Shown here one piece after another: positions 61,888-64,000 of a DNA stretch of 64,000 nt. The notes beneath the pieces are model-generated. The model did not search any database, was not told where the DNA came from, and saw only the letters and a program-made list of their open reading frames with translations. Origin of the DNA: Alentia gelatinosa (Eukaryota > Annelida > Polychaeta > Phyllodocida > Polynoidae); contig OX465583.1 of assembly GCA_950022655.1 (NCBI GenBank), forward strand, positions 63,702,306 to 63,766,305. The letters are read 5' to 3'. A program made the position numbers and the translations under genes. Numbering within the stretch: position 1 is the stretch's first letter; each line of letters starts with the position of its first letter.

Positions 61888-62600
61888 ACCCACCCATCAA
61901 ACTGTCAACCAATCAACGAGCCAACCAATCTACCTGCCTATCCATCTACCTGCCTACTGATCAACCTGCCTACAAATCAGTCTGCTTACCGATCAGTCTT
62001 CCAAACCATCAACCTGCCAACCCATCAACCAGCCTACCCATTAACCTGTATACCAATCAGTCTGCTGACCTATCAAACTGCCAGTTTACCGACCTGCCCA
62101 CCCATCAAACTGACCACCCATCAACCTGCCCACCTAACAACCTGCATACAAATCAGTCTGCCTACACATCAACCTGCCTACCTATCTGCTGGCCTACCCA
62201 TCAATCTGCCTACCAATCGGTCTGCTGACCCATTAAACTGCCCTTCCATCCACCTGCCTACCTATCAGTCTGCCTACCCATCAACCTGTGTACCAATCAG
62301 TCTGCTGACCCATCAACCTGCCTGTCCACCAACCTGCCAACCAATTAACCTTCCCAACAATCAATCTGCCCAACAATCAACCTGCCTACACATCAACCTG
62401 CCCATCCATGGAGCTGCCCACCCATCAACCTACCTACCAATCAGTCTGCCTACCCATCAACTTGCCTTCCCATCAACCTGCCTACCAATCAGTCTGCCTA
62501 CCTAACAACCTTCCTACCCATTAACCTGCCTACCAATCAGTCTGCCTACCCATCAACCTACCTTCCAATCTATTTCCTTCCCATCAATCTGCCCATCCAA
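61888..62600 (+). repeat. 16-bp minisatellite, block 8b
   Basis: The array continues after the insertion. The part to about 62,230 matches 54,880-55,270 (CTACTGATCAACC, TACCGATCAGTCTTC, GCTGGCCTACCC). Confidence 0.9.
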
Positions 62601-62887
62601 CAGGGATGTCAGTTTCCTTGTTTCCGTGGAATTCCGTGTTTTCATTTTTGGAATAAGAAATCCTTTTTTCTTGAGTAAAATGAACATAACAATTAAAAAA
62701 TACTCAAATCAACCATAACTCATGGTTTCCAATCAACCTGTCTCTAGACGCATGTTCCCTAGTGATAATGTTATTTGTATCTACTATATTTAGGTCTTTT
62801 TGGGGTATATATATGGATCTGATGTCCAACCCTGTATTGCCAGAGAAAATATTTCCTTGTTTTTTCTGACCCCAACTGACATCCCTG
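62601..62887. mobile_element. hAT-like element, 287 bp, CAGGGATGTCAGTT ends
   Basis: The left end CAGGGATGTCAGTT and right end AACTGACATCCCTG are perfect inverted repeats of 14 bp. The flanks are ATCCAA (62595-62600) and GTCCAA (62888-62893), a 6-bp duplication with one mismatch. Too short to encode anything; a typical MITE. Confidence 0.8.
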
Positions 62888-64000
62888 GTCCAATAACCTG
62901 CCAACCCATCAACCTGCCTGTCCATCAGTCTGCCAACCTATCAACCTGTCCATCCACAAACCTGCCCAGCCATCAACCTGCCCGACCATCAACCTACCTA
63001 CCAGTCAATCTGCCCAACCATAAACCTGCCCTACGGTCAGCTTGCCCATCCACCAACCAAGCTGCCCACCCATCTACCTGCCTACCCATCTACCTGCCTA
63101 CCCATCAACCTACCTATCAAGCAGTCTGCTGACCCATCAATCTGCCTGCTACCAACCTGCCCACCAATCAACTTGCCTACGCATCAACCTGCGCACCCAT
63201 CAACTTGCCCAACCATCAACCTGCCTACCAATCAGTCTGCCCACCCATCAACCTACCTACCCATCAACCTGCCCAACCATCAACCTGCCTACCAATCTGT
63301 CTGCCTACCCATCAACCTGTTTACCCAACAACCTGCCTACCAATCTGTCTGCCTACCCATCAACATGCCTACCAATCTACTTGCTTACATATCAATCTGC
63401 CTACCCATCAATCTACCTGTCAAACAACCTGCCCACCCAACAACCTGCCTGCCCATTAACCTGCCAACCCATCAACCTGCCCATCCACAAACCTGCCCAG
63501 CCATCAACCTGCCCGACCATCAACCTGCCTACCGGTCAATCTGCCCAACCATAAACCTGCCCTACCGTCAACTTGCCCATCAACCTGGCAACCCATCAAC
63601 CTGCCCTTCCATCTACCTGCCTGCCCATCAACCTGCCTAGCATTCAGTCTGCCCACCCATCAACCTGCCCGTTCACCAACCTGCCCACCCATCAACCAGC
63701 CTACCCATTAGTCTGCCTACCCATCCAGCTGCCAACAGATCAACCTGTCCATCCAAAAACCTTTCCACCCATCAATCTGCCTACCCATCAACCTGCCCAG
63801 CCATCAACCAGCCTTTCAATTAGTCTGCCTACCCATCAACCTGCCCAACAATCAACCTACCTACCAATCAGTCTGCCAACCCAGCAACCTGCCTAGCCAG
63901 GAATCTGCCTACATATCAGTCTGTTGACCCATCAACCTTCCTACCTATCTACCTCCCTACCAATCTACCTCCCTACCAATCAGTCTGCAAACCCATCAAC
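62888..64000 (+). repeat. 16-bp minisatellite, block 9 (continues beyond the window)
   Basis: Same unit and orientation up to the last base, so the array extends past the window. Three overlapping plus-strand frames of 84-170 codons are all open at once here, as expected for a stop-free 16-bp repeat. Confidence 0.92.

Noticed and set aside
37146..64000. CRISPR-like array of short repeats
   Set aside because: Units are contiguous 16-mers with no unique spacers, no cas genes, and an otherwise eukaryotic transposon context.
37146..64000. Telomeric or interstitial telomere repeat
   Set aside because: The minus strand contains GATGGGTAGG but not TTAGGG-type hexamers, and the period is 16 bp.

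Overview
The window looks like non-coding, repeat-dominated heterochromatin from a metazoan genome, probably an invertebrate. That placement is inference. It rests on the mix of PIF/Harbinger-type, hAT-type, tyrosine-recombinase and LTR elements and on the absence of any intact gene; the species cannot be read from the sequence. There are no rRNA or tRNA genes, no bacterial operons and no CRISPR. The only protein-coding traces are transposon relics: one exon resembling the N-terminus of a Harbinger transposase, and two copies of the C-terminus of a tyrosine recombinase.

Region 1 (1 to about 34,640) is a tandem satellite with a 1,652-bp period. Each period is a 1,448-bp element bounded by inverted termini GGCCCTGTTTTTTAG...CTAAAAAACAGGGCC and flanked by CTG on both sides, plus a 204-bp linker. 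The element is a fold-back structure, with two inverted arms of about 125 bp around a 150-bp loop. Each unit is a degenerate dimer of a smaller (about 0.82-0.84 kb) element. A 10,150-bp higher-order repeat of six units is present twice in tandem (about 5.7-15.85 kb and 15.85-26.0 kb). It carries a second, 840-bp element of the same terminal type inserted at a CAG. Later insertions are an 811-bp solo LTR (27,483-28,293, GACC duplicated) and two back-to-back GATCTCAA-rich elements (29,613-31,196).

Region 2 (about 34,640-37,145) is a graveyard of DNA transposons. It holds a 5'-terminal Harbinger-like fragment with one exon ending at a good splice donor, a palindromic MITE, and a third GATCTCAA element.

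Region 3 (about 37,146-64,000) is a C-rich minisatellite with a 16-bp unit (consensus CCTGCCTACCCATCAA), in one orientation throughout. It is broken by short insertions: CAGGGATG-ended elements with 6-bp target duplications, a 544-bp element with a 9-bp duplication, a poly(A)-tailed retrocopy scrap, and tyrosine-recombinase/GATCTCAA modules. The array has larger duplications: a 3.74-kb tandem duplication with a TCAA junction, a 703-bp tandem duplication, and a dispersed duplication 7.6 kb apart. The dispersed pair gives paralogous empty sites that date and prove two of the insertions.

The unifying observation is that the satellite unit, its nested 840-bp insert and the GATCTCAA elements share one terminal signature (GG[C/G]CCTGTTTTT[C/T]AG) and one target (CTG/CAG). 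This suggests a single PIF/Harbinger-like mobilisation system that both seeded the satellite and kept inserting into it.
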